Source: Actinomycetota bacterium (GTDB lineage Bacteria; Actinomycetota; Actinomycetes; Nanopelagicales; Nanopelagicaceae). From it: a stretch of 5,742 bases of DNA. The position numbers and the translations under genes are program-made. Under the pieces are notes generated by a model, which ran no database searches, was not told the origin of the DNA, and saw only the letters and a program-made list of their open reading frames with translations. The number at the start of each line of letters is the position of its first letter. Position 1 is the stretch's first letter. Where the stretch lies: positions 1-5,742 of the forward strand of contig WLQA01000051.1 in assembly GCA_009698515.1 (NCBI GenBank), given 5' to 3'. Below, piece after piece: positions 1 through 5,621 of this stretch.

Positions 1-1
1 T

Positions 2-355
2 AACACAACCAATGAACCAGTTGAAATTAGTGTTGAAGTTAATCGAAATATTGGTACACCCGTTGTTACGGGCACAGTTGTTTTTAGACCAACTGATGAA
101 ACAATAAAGATTAAAACCCAAACAGCGGTGCGCGCAGCCAGTGGCCGTTGGTTACTGACTTTAACTGGTGTTCCTGCAGGTTCAATAGTTGGAACTCTTA
201 ATTACGTTGATCAAACAAAAACTCATGCTGAGATTAATTTGCCACTTACATTAAATGTGGTTCAAGGAGCAGGACTTCCGACACCTACTCCAACACCAAA
301 ACCTACAACTACGAAGAAACCAGTAGATAGCTGCGCTAAGCAAATTAGAAATTAA
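2..355 (+). CDS. C-terminal part of an Ig-like, Pro/Thr-tailed probable surface/secreted protein (5' end outside window)
   Basis: The reading frame is open from the first bases of the window to a TAA at 353-355, giving 117 visible residues with no natural start, so this is the end of a longer gene. A GTG at 128 could be read as a start, but the frame continues in good coding style upstream of it. Residues about 5-90 read as alternating beta strands, with a TPVVTGTVVF-like strand and a later SIVGTLNYVDQTKTHAEI stretch. This resembles bacterial Ig-like/beta-sandwich domains of cell-surface proteins. Residues 93-107 are a Pro/Thr/Lys-rich low-complexity linker, and the protein ends in a short tail with one cysteine (VDSCAKQIRN). 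I see no LPXTG sorting motif or C-terminal membrane helix, so if exported it is probably secreted or held non-covalently. The exact family and function are not recognised. It lies 26 bp upstream of galT on the same strand and may be co-transcribed with it. Confidence 0.65.
   Translation, partial: NTTNEPVEISVEVNRNIGTPVVTGTVVFRPTDETIKIKTQTAVRAASGRWLLTLTGVPAGSIVGTLNYVDQTKTHAEINLPLTLNVVQGAGLPTPTPTPKPTTTKKPVDSCAKQIRN
278..322 (+). repeat. Low-complexity Pro/Thr-coding tract
   Basis: Fifteen codons encode PTPTPTPKPTTTKKP. At the DNA level this is a degenerate alternation of CCN and ACN codons (ccg aca cct act cca aca cca). Synonymous third positions vary, so the tract is kept by selection on the protein rather than being a recent DNA slippage repeat. 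Such tracts usually act as extended, often glycosylated linkers in exported actinobacterial proteins. Here it separates the Ig-like domain from a ten-residue cysteine-containing tail. Confidence 0.75.
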
Positions 356-373
356 GCATTCCTCAGATACAGT
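345..373 (+). promoter_or_regulatory. Candidate promoter giving a leaderless galT mRNA
   Basis: TACAGT at 368-373 matches the TANNNT form of the -10 element. It ends 8 nt before the galT ATG, so the predicted transcription start falls on or next to the A of the start codon. A weak -35-like TTAGAA lies at 345-350 with a 17-nt spacer; it overlaps the end of the preceding gene. galT has no recognisable Shine-Dalgarno sequence, which fits a leaderless transcript, common in Actinobacteria. The match is short and could be chance; read-through from the upstream gene is the alternative. Confidence 0.3.
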
Positions 374-381
374 TACCACCT

Positions 382-1488
382 ATGAAGCAGAAATTATCTG
401 GCTCTGTTGTGCGCTCTGATTTGAAATTATCAGATGGTCGCACTATCTCTTATTACGACAGCAAAGAGATTGAAAGATCAGCACAAGATTCACGTGGTGA
501 TGAAGCCCAGCCTGGAATCGGTCACTTAAGACTCGATCCACTTGTAAATGAGTGGGTATCAGTTGCATCTCATCGCCAACATCGAATTTTCTTACCACCA
601 AAAGAGTTGTGCCCACTTTGTCCAACTACTGCAGATAAAAAAACAGAGATTCCAGATTCAGATTATGAGGTTGTAGTTTTTGGAAATCGCGCTCCGGCAT
701 TAACCACACCAGATGCAAATTGGGAGCTACCAATTATTTCCGGACTTGATACGCCAAATGCAGATGCTGCAGGTGCCTGCGAAGTTGTTTGCTACACATC
801 AGATCACAACACATCCTTTGCGAAGTTATCAGTGCAACAAATTCGTACAATACTTGAGGCCTGGAAAGATCGCACCAAAGAGCTTTCTAAACTTCCTTAC
901 ATTGAGCAGATTTACCCATTTGAAAATCGTGGTGAAGAGGTTGGCGTAACCCTCTCGCACCCGCATGGTCAGATCTATGCGTACTCATTCCTGCCGCCTC
1001 GAATTGAAAAGATGTTGGATGCAGCAAATGCGCATTTAAAGAAGACGGGTAGAGTTTTATTAGATGATGTAATTGCTCGTGAAGTAAAGGATGAAAAACG
1101 CATCATTGCGCAAAATGCGCAGTGGATTGCTTATGTGCCATTTGCTGCGCGCTACCCATTTGAAATTCACTTAGCCCCAAAACGTTCCATCGCAGATTTC
1201 ACAGAGATGGATGATGCGCAATCAGATTTATTTGCTCCGATTGCCAAAGAAATCTTGGCTCGACTAGATGGCGTATTTGGAATTGAGATGGCATACATCG
1301 CATCTTGGTATCAAGCACCTGTTCGATCAGGCCGAGACAGCATGCGATTGCATTGGCAAATCGTTTCCGTTCGCCGGCAACCAGGAAAATTAAAGTACTT
1401 ATCTGGATCTGAATCTGGAATGGGCGCCTTTATTATGGATTTAGAGCCAGAACAATCTGCTGAACAATTGAAGGCAGTTAAACTTTAA
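382..1488 (+). CDS. galT: Galactose-1-phosphate uridylyltransferase (GalT)
   Basis: This 368-residue HIT-superfamily enzyme exchanges UMP between UDP-glucose and galactose-1-phosphate, giving glucose-1-phosphate and UDP-galactose (Leloir pathway, cytoplasm). The catalytic motif HPHGQ is at 193-197, with H195 as the uridylylated nucleophile. The structural zinc set is present: CPLC (C77, C80), the H142 region (SDHNTS) and H193. The N-terminal substrate-binding region HLRLDPLVNEWV starts near 48 and the C-terminal signature GSESGMGAF is at 342-350. Compared with E. coli GalT (348 aa) there is an N-terminal extension of about 35 residues (SDGRTISYYD), usual in actinobacterial members. The second metal (iron) site appears lost: the E. 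coli H281 position is Y310 and H298 is Q326. The ATG at 382 is the only sensible start; it lacks a Shine-Dalgarno sequence and may be leaderless. galK and galE are not in the window. The gene ends 4 bp from the convergent ACT gene. Confidence 0.95.
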   Translation: MKQKLSGSVVRSDLKLSDGRTISYYDSKEIERSAQDSRGDEAQPGIGHLRLDPLVNEWVSVASHRQHRIFLPPKELCPLCPTTADKKTEIPDSDYEVVVFGNRAPALTTPDANWELPIISGLDTPNADAAGACEVVCYTSDHNTSFAKLSVQQIRTILEAWKDRTKELSKLPYIEQIYPFENRGEEVGVTLSHPHGQIYAYSFLPPRIEKMLDAANAHLKKTGRVLLDDVIAREVKDEKRIIAQNAQWIAYVPFAARYPFEIHLAPKRSIADFTEMDDAQSDLFAPIAKEILARLDGVFGIEMAYIASWYQAPVRSGRDSMRLHWQIVSVRRQPGKLKYLSGSESGMGAFIMDLEPEQSAEQLKAVKL

Positions 1489-1492
1489 TTAA

Positions 1493-1732
1493 TTATTCAA
1501 CCGGCGTAATTGAAATTACTTCAACGCCGCCAATTGAACCAAGCACATTTAATAAATCAGTTGGATCAGATCCAGGAACTGCAATTGTGATGTCATCAAT
1601 GCCACGACCTTCTTCACTTCGCAAAACAACTAAGCCGCGAATATCGCCACCGGCAAAACCAATTGCAGATGCGACCGCGCCAAGTGAACCTGGTCGGTCA
1701 GGTAGTGATACTTGAACTCTAAACAGTGCCAT
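1493..1732 (-). CDS. Small stand-alone ACT-domain protein
   Basis: The 79-residue product is essentially a single ACT domain (beta-alpha-beta-beta-alpha-beta): strand FRVQVSLPDRPGSL (4-17, with the typical DRPG-SL turn), helix GAVASAIGFAGG (18-29), strands IRGLVVLRS (31-39) and DDITIAV (46-52), helix TDLLNVLGSI (58-67) and strand VEVISITPV (70-78). ACT domains usually dimerise and bind amino acids as allosteric modules. Here no catalytic domain is attached, so the protein may be a free regulatory subunit or amino-acid sensor; its ligand and partner cannot be told from sequence. The ATG at 1732-1730 is required because the first beta strand begins at residue 4 and no later start keeps it. That ATG is one nucleotide from the 3' end of tRNA-Asn, so there is no room for a normal ribosome-binding site. 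AGGGAG in the tRNA acceptor strand is too close to serve as one. It converges with galT. Confidence 0.85.
   Translation of the reverse strand: MALFRVQVSLPDRPGSLGAVASAIGFAGGDIRGLVVLRSEEGRGIDDITIAVPGSDPTDLLNVLGSIGGVEVISITPVE
1503..1528. terminator. Imperfect hairpin at the galT/ACT convergence, possible terminator
   Basis: GGCG (1503-1506) pairs with CGCC (1525-1528), and TTGAA (1510-1514) pairs with TTCAA (1520-1524) around an ATTAC loop. This makes a nine-pair stem with a 3-nt bulge (TAA). It starts 14 nt after the galT stop and lies in the last codons of the ACT gene. There is no true T-run on either side; on the - strand it is followed by the AT-rich TTGAATAATTAATT. It may act as a weak bidirectional terminator or 3'-end stabiliser, or be a chance result of codon choice. 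Confidence 0.3.
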
Positions 1733-1733
1733 G

Positions 1734-1806
1734 CTCCCTGAATTGGACTCGAACCAATAACCTGCCGGTTAACAGCCGGCTGCTCTGCCAATTGAGCTAT
1801 CAGGGA
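1734..1806 (-). tRNA. tRNA-Asn (anticodon GTT)
   Basis: The - strand folds into a complete 73-nt cloverleaf. The seven-pair acceptor stem TCCCTGA/TCAGGGA is fully matched, the D arm is GCTC-AATTGGCA-GAGC, and the anticodon arm is GCCGG-CTGTTAA-CCGGC with anticodon GTT at 1773-1771. The variable loop is AGGTT and the T arm is ATTGG-TTCGAGT-CCAAT. The discriminator is G at 1734, as expected for tRNA-Asn. The 3' CCA is not encoded: the next bases are C-ATG, so CCA must be added by nucleotidyltransferase. It decodes AAC and AAU. It lies 69 bp after dnaG and one base before the ACT-domain start codon, both on the same strand. Confidence 0.97.
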
Positions 1807-1811
1807 TTAAA

Positions 1812-1831
1812 CCAATCTGGGGATTGATTGG
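1812..1831 (-). other. Hairpin immediately 5' of tRNA-Asn
   Basis: On the - strand CCAATC (1831-1826) and GATTGG (1817-1812) form a perfect six-pair stem with an 8-nt loop. A G-T wobble can extend it by one pair. The hairpin ends five nucleotides before the mature tRNA 5' end and would sit in the RNase P leader of the precursor. No T-run follows, so it is not an evident terminator. It may help leader processing or be chance. Confidence 0.3.
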
Positions 1832-1841
1832 CGTTGAGCAA

Positions 1842-1869
1842 ATACTACCGAAGATCATAGGACAGACAA
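1842..1869 (-). promoter_or_regulatory. Candidate promoter for tRNA-Asn and the ACT gene
   Basis: On the - strand, TTGTCT (1869-1864) and TAGTAT (1847-1842) are separated by 16 nt and resemble a weak -35/-10 pair, each matching 4 of 6 consensus bases. A better isolated -10, TATGAT (1859-1854, 5 of 6), lies slightly upstream but lacks a good -35. Either would start a tRNA precursor with a leader of roughly 30-40 nt. The alternative is read-through from dnaG. Confidence 0.25.
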
Positions 1870-1905
1870 AAAAAGTTATTCGCCCTCGCCTAACGCTAAC
1901 TCTTT
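1868..1905 (-). terminator. Possible weak terminator at the dnaG 3' end
   Basis: On the - strand the last dnaG codons can form an A/T-rich stem, AAAGAGTTA with TAACTTTTT (one G-T pair), around an 18-nt loop. The 3' arm includes the stop codon and runs into seven consecutive T residues (1874-1868). The stem is GC-poor and the loop large, so termination would be partial at best. If real, it would separate dnaG from the tRNA-Asn/ACT unit. Confidence 0.25.
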
Positions 1906-3687
1906 TTGTACTCTGCGGGCCGCCTCCATGGCAACTAATTGGCCAAAAATCTCTTGGTATTGATCTTGATTCTCAACTGGATTTAACCGCTGCAATGTTG
2001 ATTTAATTTCGGCGATCGAGCGGCTAAGTGCAACCTCGCGCAATCTAGCGATGATGCTGTTGATATATCTATCCGAAACCTCACCATCGGTACGAATTGG
2101 TTCAACTGTTAACTCTGTAACCAATGATTTAAGTTCATCACTTTCGCATTTTTCTAGTAAAGATTCAGTTGTGAAGCCATCATTTGCATCAATTAACTTA
2201 CGAAGTGAATCATAAAGCGGGTATGAAAAAGCGTTTTCCTCTAGATCTACCCAACTTGAAGCAAGATCTGAAATTTGTAATTTAACTTTAATTACTTCGC
2301 GCTCTAATACCAATATCGGATCAGTTAGGTTTATCTGAGATGGTTGCGCAGCCTCGGTGCGACTGCCGCTGCGCTTTACCGCAGTTGAAACAATATCTAC
2401 CTCCATACCAAGCCAGCCAGCAAGTAGGCGCACATACTCTGGGCGAAGGGATGCATCGCGAATCTTTCCGATTAACGGCGCAACTTGATTTAGAGCATTA
2501 ACTCTTCCTTCTGGATTTGCAATGTCATATCCGGCAATTACTGATTTGATAGCAAATTCAAAAAGTGGAACACGCCGAGCTACTAATTCACGGACCGCTA
2601 AATCGCCATTAGCCTGACGAAGTTCGCATGGATCCATTCCATTTGGTTCAACGGCAACAAATGTTTGCGCCACAAACTTTTGATCATCTTCAAATGCACG
2701 AAGGGCAGCTTTTTGCCCAGCTGCATCACCATCAAATGTAAAGATAACTTCACCACGAAATGCATCAGCATCCATTAATAATCTGCGAATAATTCGAATA
2801 TGTTCATCACCAAAAGCTGTACCGCAAGTTGCCACCGCAGTTGTTACTCCTGCTAAGTGCGCCGCCATTACATCGGTATATCCCTCAACAATTACTACTT
2901 GGCGTGTTTTTGAGATCTCCTTCTTTGCCATATCTAAGCCGTAAAGAATTTGATTCTTTTTATAAATTGGCGTCTCTGGTGAGTTTAAGTATTTAGGACC
3001 TTGATCAACCTCATCACTTGCTAATTTGCGCGCGCCAAATCCAACAACATCTCCGGAAATATCCTTTACCGGCCAAATCAAACGATTTCGATAACGATCA
3101 ATTGGACCCTTTGTGCCCTCTTTAACTAAACCAGCCAGCATTAACTCTTCTTCGGTAAAACCTTTTCCTTTTAGAAATTTAAAGAGGCTATCCCATTGAT
3201 CTGGTGCATAACCAACTCCGAAATTCTTTGCTGCATCGCGATCAAAACCACGTTTTGTTAAAAAATCTCGACCATGTTGGGCCTCTGGTAATTGCAGTTG
3301 TTCTTGGTAATAAGTTGCTGCCGCTAAATTTGCTGAAACTAATCTGGAGCGATTAATCGATGGTCCAGATGTTGTACTGCCTGCTTCGTAAGTTAATGTG
3401 TAACCAATTCGATCAGCTAGGCGTTCTACTGTTTCAGTAAAAGTTAAATGCTCTAACTTCATAATAAAAGCAATTACATCTCCACCTACTTGGCAACCAA
3501 AACAATGAAAATATCCCTTGCTTGGCGTTACATGAAATGATGGTGATTTCTCATCGTGAAATGGACACAGACCTTTTTTCTGCCCACCGCCGGCGCCCTT
3601 TAATTGAACATAATCTCCAACAACATCATCAATTGGGCTGTGATCACGCACATACGCAACATCAGTATCTTTAATTCGACCAGCCAT
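1876..3687 (-). CDS. dnaG: DNA primase DnaG
   Basis: This 603-residue primase makes the RNA primers for leading- and lagging-strand synthesis at the fork, working with the DnaB helicase. The N-terminal CHC2 zinc domain has C41-x2-H44 and C62-x2-C65 (CPFHDEKSPSF, HCFGC). The catalytic core follows, with the basic RNAP motif RYRNRLIWPV at 199-208 and KYLNSPETPIYKK at 232-244. The Toprim fold has VEGYTDV (267-273, E268), DGDAAG (319-324, D319 and D321) and DPCELR (352-357). Residues from about 450 form a helical C-terminal region expected to bind DnaB. The length is normal for the family. In E. coli the third Toprim motif is DPD; here the second Asp is C354. I recall the same DPCELR form from other actinobacterial primases, so it is probably lineage-typical. 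The start MAGRIKD matches actinobacterial relatives and is preceded by AGGA with 7-nt spacing. It begins 13 bp after dgt, evidently in one operon. Confidence 0.97.
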   Translation of the reverse strand: MAGRIKDTDVAYVRDHSPIDDVVGDYVQLKGAGGGQKKGLCPFHDEKSPSFHVTPSKGYFHCFGCQVGGDVIAFIMKLEHLTFTETVERLADRIGYTLTYEAGSTTSGPSINRSRLVSANLAAATYYQEQLQLPEAQHGRDFLTKRGFDRDAAKNFGVGYAPDQWDSLFKFLKGKGFTEEELMLAGLVKEGTKGPIDRYRNRLIWPVKDISGDVVGFGARKLASDEVDQGPKYLNSPETPIYKKNQILYGLDMAKKEISKTRQVVIVEGYTDVMAAHLAGVTTAVATCGTAFGDEHIRIIRRLLMDADAFRGEVIFTFDGDAAGQKAALRAFEDDQKFVAQTFVAVEPNGMDPCELRQANGDLAVRELVARRVPLFEFAIKSVIAGYDIANPEGRVNALNQVAPLIGKIRDASLRPEYVRLLAGWLGMEVDIVSTAVKRSGSRTEAAQPSQINLTDPILVLEREVIKVKLQISDLASSWVDLEENAFSYPLYDSLRKLIDANDGFTTESLLEKCESDELKSLVTELTVEPIRTDGEVSDRYINSIIARLREVALSRSIAEIKSTLQRLNPVENQDQYQEIFGQLVAMEAARRVQKELALGEGE

Positions 3688-3692
3688 TGCGC

Positions 3693-3700
3693 AATCCTAT
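3693..3700 (-). promoter_or_regulatory. Ribosome-binding site of dnaG
   Basis: ATAGGATT on the - strand places AGGA (3698-3695) 7 nt from the dnaG ATG. It begins directly after the dgt stop codon (3703-3701), which suggests translational coupling. The same octamer at the same spacing precedes dgt. Confidence 0.65.
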
Positions 3701-4945
3701 TTACTTTTTGCTTACTAGTTTGGCATGCAACATTTGAGCGCCTGGATCGGTCAGCGAGGCAACCTGATCAATAACTACGCGCAAGCGTTGTTGATCATTC
3801 TCAGCCATCTGCCAATCTTGTAAAAAGAAACTTTCCAGCGTTGTTGGCGCACTCGCCAAAATTGCTTCAACTAACTCAGCTAATAACTGTTGTTGTTCGG
3901 CATATCGCTTCTGTGAGGCAGCAGCATTAATTACATAATGCCCAGCCATAGATTTAAGAACTGCAACCTCAACTCGTTGCTCACGTGGCACAATTAAATT
4001 AGCGTTATATCTTGTTAAATCACCATCGCCGTATTTCTCCTGAGTTGCAGTTTCTGCAGCTTGGGCAAATCTGCCAATTAATTGACTAGCTAGATCTTTA
4101 AGTCTGGCAAGTGAGCGATGTGTTCCGTCATAGTATTTTGGCCAGCAGGATAATTTTTGTAATTCACCTAGTGCCTTAGCCATCTCTGGTTCAGTAATAT
4201 CAGCTAAATAAGAATCTTGAGCAACCTTAAATAATTGTGGTAAATCATTGGTTAATTGATCTAATTTAATCTGCCCACTTACTAAGGAATCCTCTAAATC
4301 ATGAACTGAGTATGCGATGTCATCAGACCAATCCATAATCTGTGCTTCCATGCTGGTCTTGCCAGATTCAACACCTTTGCGATACCAATTAAATATCTCT
4401 AGATCATCTTCATAAACACCAAATTTGCGAGCATTAATTGCGCGTGGCCATGGATATTTTGTTGCGGCATCAAGTGAGCTTCTAGTTAAATTCAAACCAA
4501 TTGATTTTCCAGATGGCAATACAGTCTTTGCTTCTAATCTAATTAGTAATCGCAAACTTTGTGCATTGCCCTCAAAGCCACCACATGAATCTGCCAATAA
4601 ATTTAAAACCTCTTCACCATTGTGACCAAATGGTGGATGTCCTAAATCATGAGCAAGACATGCACCCTCCATTAAATCTGGATCTGCGCCAAGTGCTGCG
4701 CCAAGTTCGCGACCTACTTGTGCACATTCCAGAGAATGTGAAAGACGAGTACGTGGAAAATCTGTTGCCCATGGAACAGCAACTTGAGTTTTTGCGGCCA
4801 AGCGACGTAATGCAAATGAATGAATTATTCGGGCGCGATCGCGGGCAAACTCTGTACGCCCTCCACGTTTTGCCGGTTCATCTAAGAAGCGTTCGCGATC
4901 TGCTTCGGTGTAACCCGAATGCTCTTTCGCTGCTCTTAACACCAT
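3701..4945 (-). CDS. dgt: dNTP triphosphohydrolase (dGTPase-like, HD domain)
   Basis: This 414-residue HD-superfamily enzyme belongs to the deoxyguanosinetriphosphate triphosphohydrolase-like family, which cleaves dNTPs to deoxynucleoside and triphosphate and so limits dNTP pools. Visible motifs are RTEFARDRARIIHS (30-43), FPRTRLSHSLECAQVGREL (63-81, metal ligand H70), the HD motif LAHDLGHPPFGHNGEE (97-112; H99, D100 and the histidines H103 and H108), GGFEGNAQSLRLL (122-134), and MDWSDDIAYSVHDLED (204-219) carrying the final metal-binding Asp (D208 or D209). The length fits the shorter dGTPase-like group rather than the about 505-residue E. coli Dgt, so the preferred dNTP is uncertain. The ATG at 4945 has AGGA 7 nt upstream. 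dnaG follows after 13 bp, and the sanA-like gene lies 42 bp upstream. Confidence 0.93.
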   Translation of the reverse strand: MVLRAAKEHSGYTEADRERFLDEPAKRGGRTEFARDRARIIHSFALRRLAAKTQVAVPWATDFPRTRLSHSLECAQVGRELGAALGADPDLMEGACLAHDLGHPPFGHNGEEVLNLLADSCGGFEGNAQSLRLLIRLEAKTVLPSGKSIGLNLTRSSLDAATKYPWPRAINARKFGVYEDDLEIFNWYRKGVESGKTSMEAQIMDWSDDIAYSVHDLEDSLVSGQIKLDQLTNDLPQLFKVAQDSYLADITEPEMAKALGELQKLSCWPKYYDGTHRSLARLKDLASQLIGRFAQAAETATQEKYGDGDLTRYNANLIVPREQRVEVAVLKSMAGHYVINAAASQKRYAEQQQLLAELVEAILASAPTTLESFFLQDWQMAENDQQRLRVVIDQVASLTDPGAQMLHAKLVSKK

Positions 4946-4987
4946 TTACTAATCCTATCTATTTAAAACAAATGTATTTAATTGGAA
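4946..4987 (-). promoter_or_regulatory. 42-bp dgt leader with ribosome-binding site
   Basis: This AT-rich gap lies between the sanA-like stop and dgt. AGGA at 4956-4953, inside ATAGGATT, is 7 nt from the dgt ATG and is the evident ribosome-binding site. AT-rich stretches such as TACATT could act as a -10 element, but no convincing -35 accompanies them, so an internal promoter cannot be claimed. Confidence 0.5.
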
Positions 4988-5611
4988 CTAAAGCGCACGA
5001 TCACTTAAGGAAATACCATGACGGCCAACAGTTATATATGCCAAGTAAGCCGCACTTTCTCGAAAAAGATATCGCAGTTTGGCATTTTCTAATGCGCCTG
5101 GGCCAGTTTCACTTGGTGCACAGGTTGCAGTAACAGATAAATCCTTTGCCATCGTAATTGCCCTTAAGCAATGATAAGAATCGGTAACAATTAAAACTGA
5201 ATCTAACTTAGCTTTTTTCATCTGCGCTACGTAGGCTTTAGTACTTTCTAAAGTATCGCGCCCTTTGGGAATTGCTTGAATATTTTTCTTGGCAACGCCA
5301 TTTGCAATTAACCAGTTGTAACCAGCCGCAGCTTCGGTGCTTCGATCCCCTGGAGCACCGGCGCCAACTGTGTAAATCACATTAGCCATCTCTGATTTAT
5401 ATAACTTCTTGGCACTTTGTAATCGCGCCTCTAGCAAATCACTTGGTCGACCATCAAATTGCGCAGCCCCCATCACCACAATCACATCACTTTTAATCGG
5501 CGATAAGTGATGAGCGGTGTACCAAATATTTCCAGCGGCATAAAGTGGAATAACTATGATTAACAAAAAACCAAAGGCAATTACTCTTCTAATAAATTTA
5601 AATATAAACAT
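4988..5611 (-). CDS. SanA/YdcF-family (DUF218) membrane-anchored protein
   Basis: The 207-residue product starts with basic residues (KFIRR, 5-9) and one hydrophobic helix (about 10-28, VIAFGFLLIIVIPLYAAG). I read this as a signal anchor that places the rest outside the membrane. The DUF218 domain follows: SDVIVVMGAAQFDGRPSDLL (41-60), RLQSAKKLY (63-71), VIYTVGAGAPGDRSTEA (78-94), a helix ending LIANGV (101-106), then GRDTLES (117-123), VLIVTDSYHCLRA (139-151) and FRESAAYLAY (183-192). E. coli SanA is linked to envelope barrier function (vancomycin exclusion at high temperature) and YdcF binds a nucleotide-type ligand, but the reaction of this family is not established. The gene follows the probable dus gene by 10 bp with only a weak GGTAG ribosome-binding site, so translation may be coupled. 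The ATG at 5611 precedes the complete hydrophobic helix, which supports this start. Confidence 0.88.
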   Translation of the reverse strand: MFIFKFIRRVIAFGFLLIIVIPLYAAGNIWYTAHHLSPIKSDVIVVMGAAQFDGRPSDLLEARLQSAKKLYKSEMANVIYTVGAGAPGDRSTEAAAGYNWLIANGVAKKNIQAIPKGRDTLESTKAYVAQMKKAKLDSVLIVTDSYHCLRAITMAKDLSVTATCAPSETGPGALENAKLRYLFRESAAYLAYITVGRHGISLSDRAL

Positions 5612-5621
5612 CTGCTACCAA

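Noticed and set aside
128..355. GTG at 128 as the start of a separate 75-residue gene
   Set aside because: The same frame continues open and protein-like to the left edge of the window, and the GTG falls inside an Ig-like domain with no ribosome-binding site before it. It is better read as the tail of a longer gene.
443..949. Short open frames overlapping galT on both strands (443-625 on -, 713-949 on +)
   Set aside because: Both lie wholly inside galT, which carries clear catalytic and zinc motifs; neither has a ribosome-binding site or a protein signature.
1735..1739. AGGGAG-like sequence before the ACT gene as a Shine-Dalgarno site
   Set aside because: It is part of the tRNA acceptor strand and leaves only one or two bases before the ATG, too close for normal ribosome positioning. 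It would also be paired in the folded tRNA.
1824..2006. A 60-codon + strand open frame covering the tRNA-dnaG spacer and the dnaG 3' end
   Set aside because: It overlaps dnaG antisense, has no family resemblance and no ribosome-binding site.
4425..4625. A 66-codon + strand open frame inside dgt
   Set aside because: It is antisense to the conserved dgt coding region and shows no features of its own.
4561..5133. A 190-codon open frame on the + strand across the dgt/sanA-like boundary
   Set aside because: It is antisense to two well-supported genes. Its translation is rich in His, Leu, Met and Gln with no recognisable domain, as expected for the shadow of AT-leaning coding DNA.
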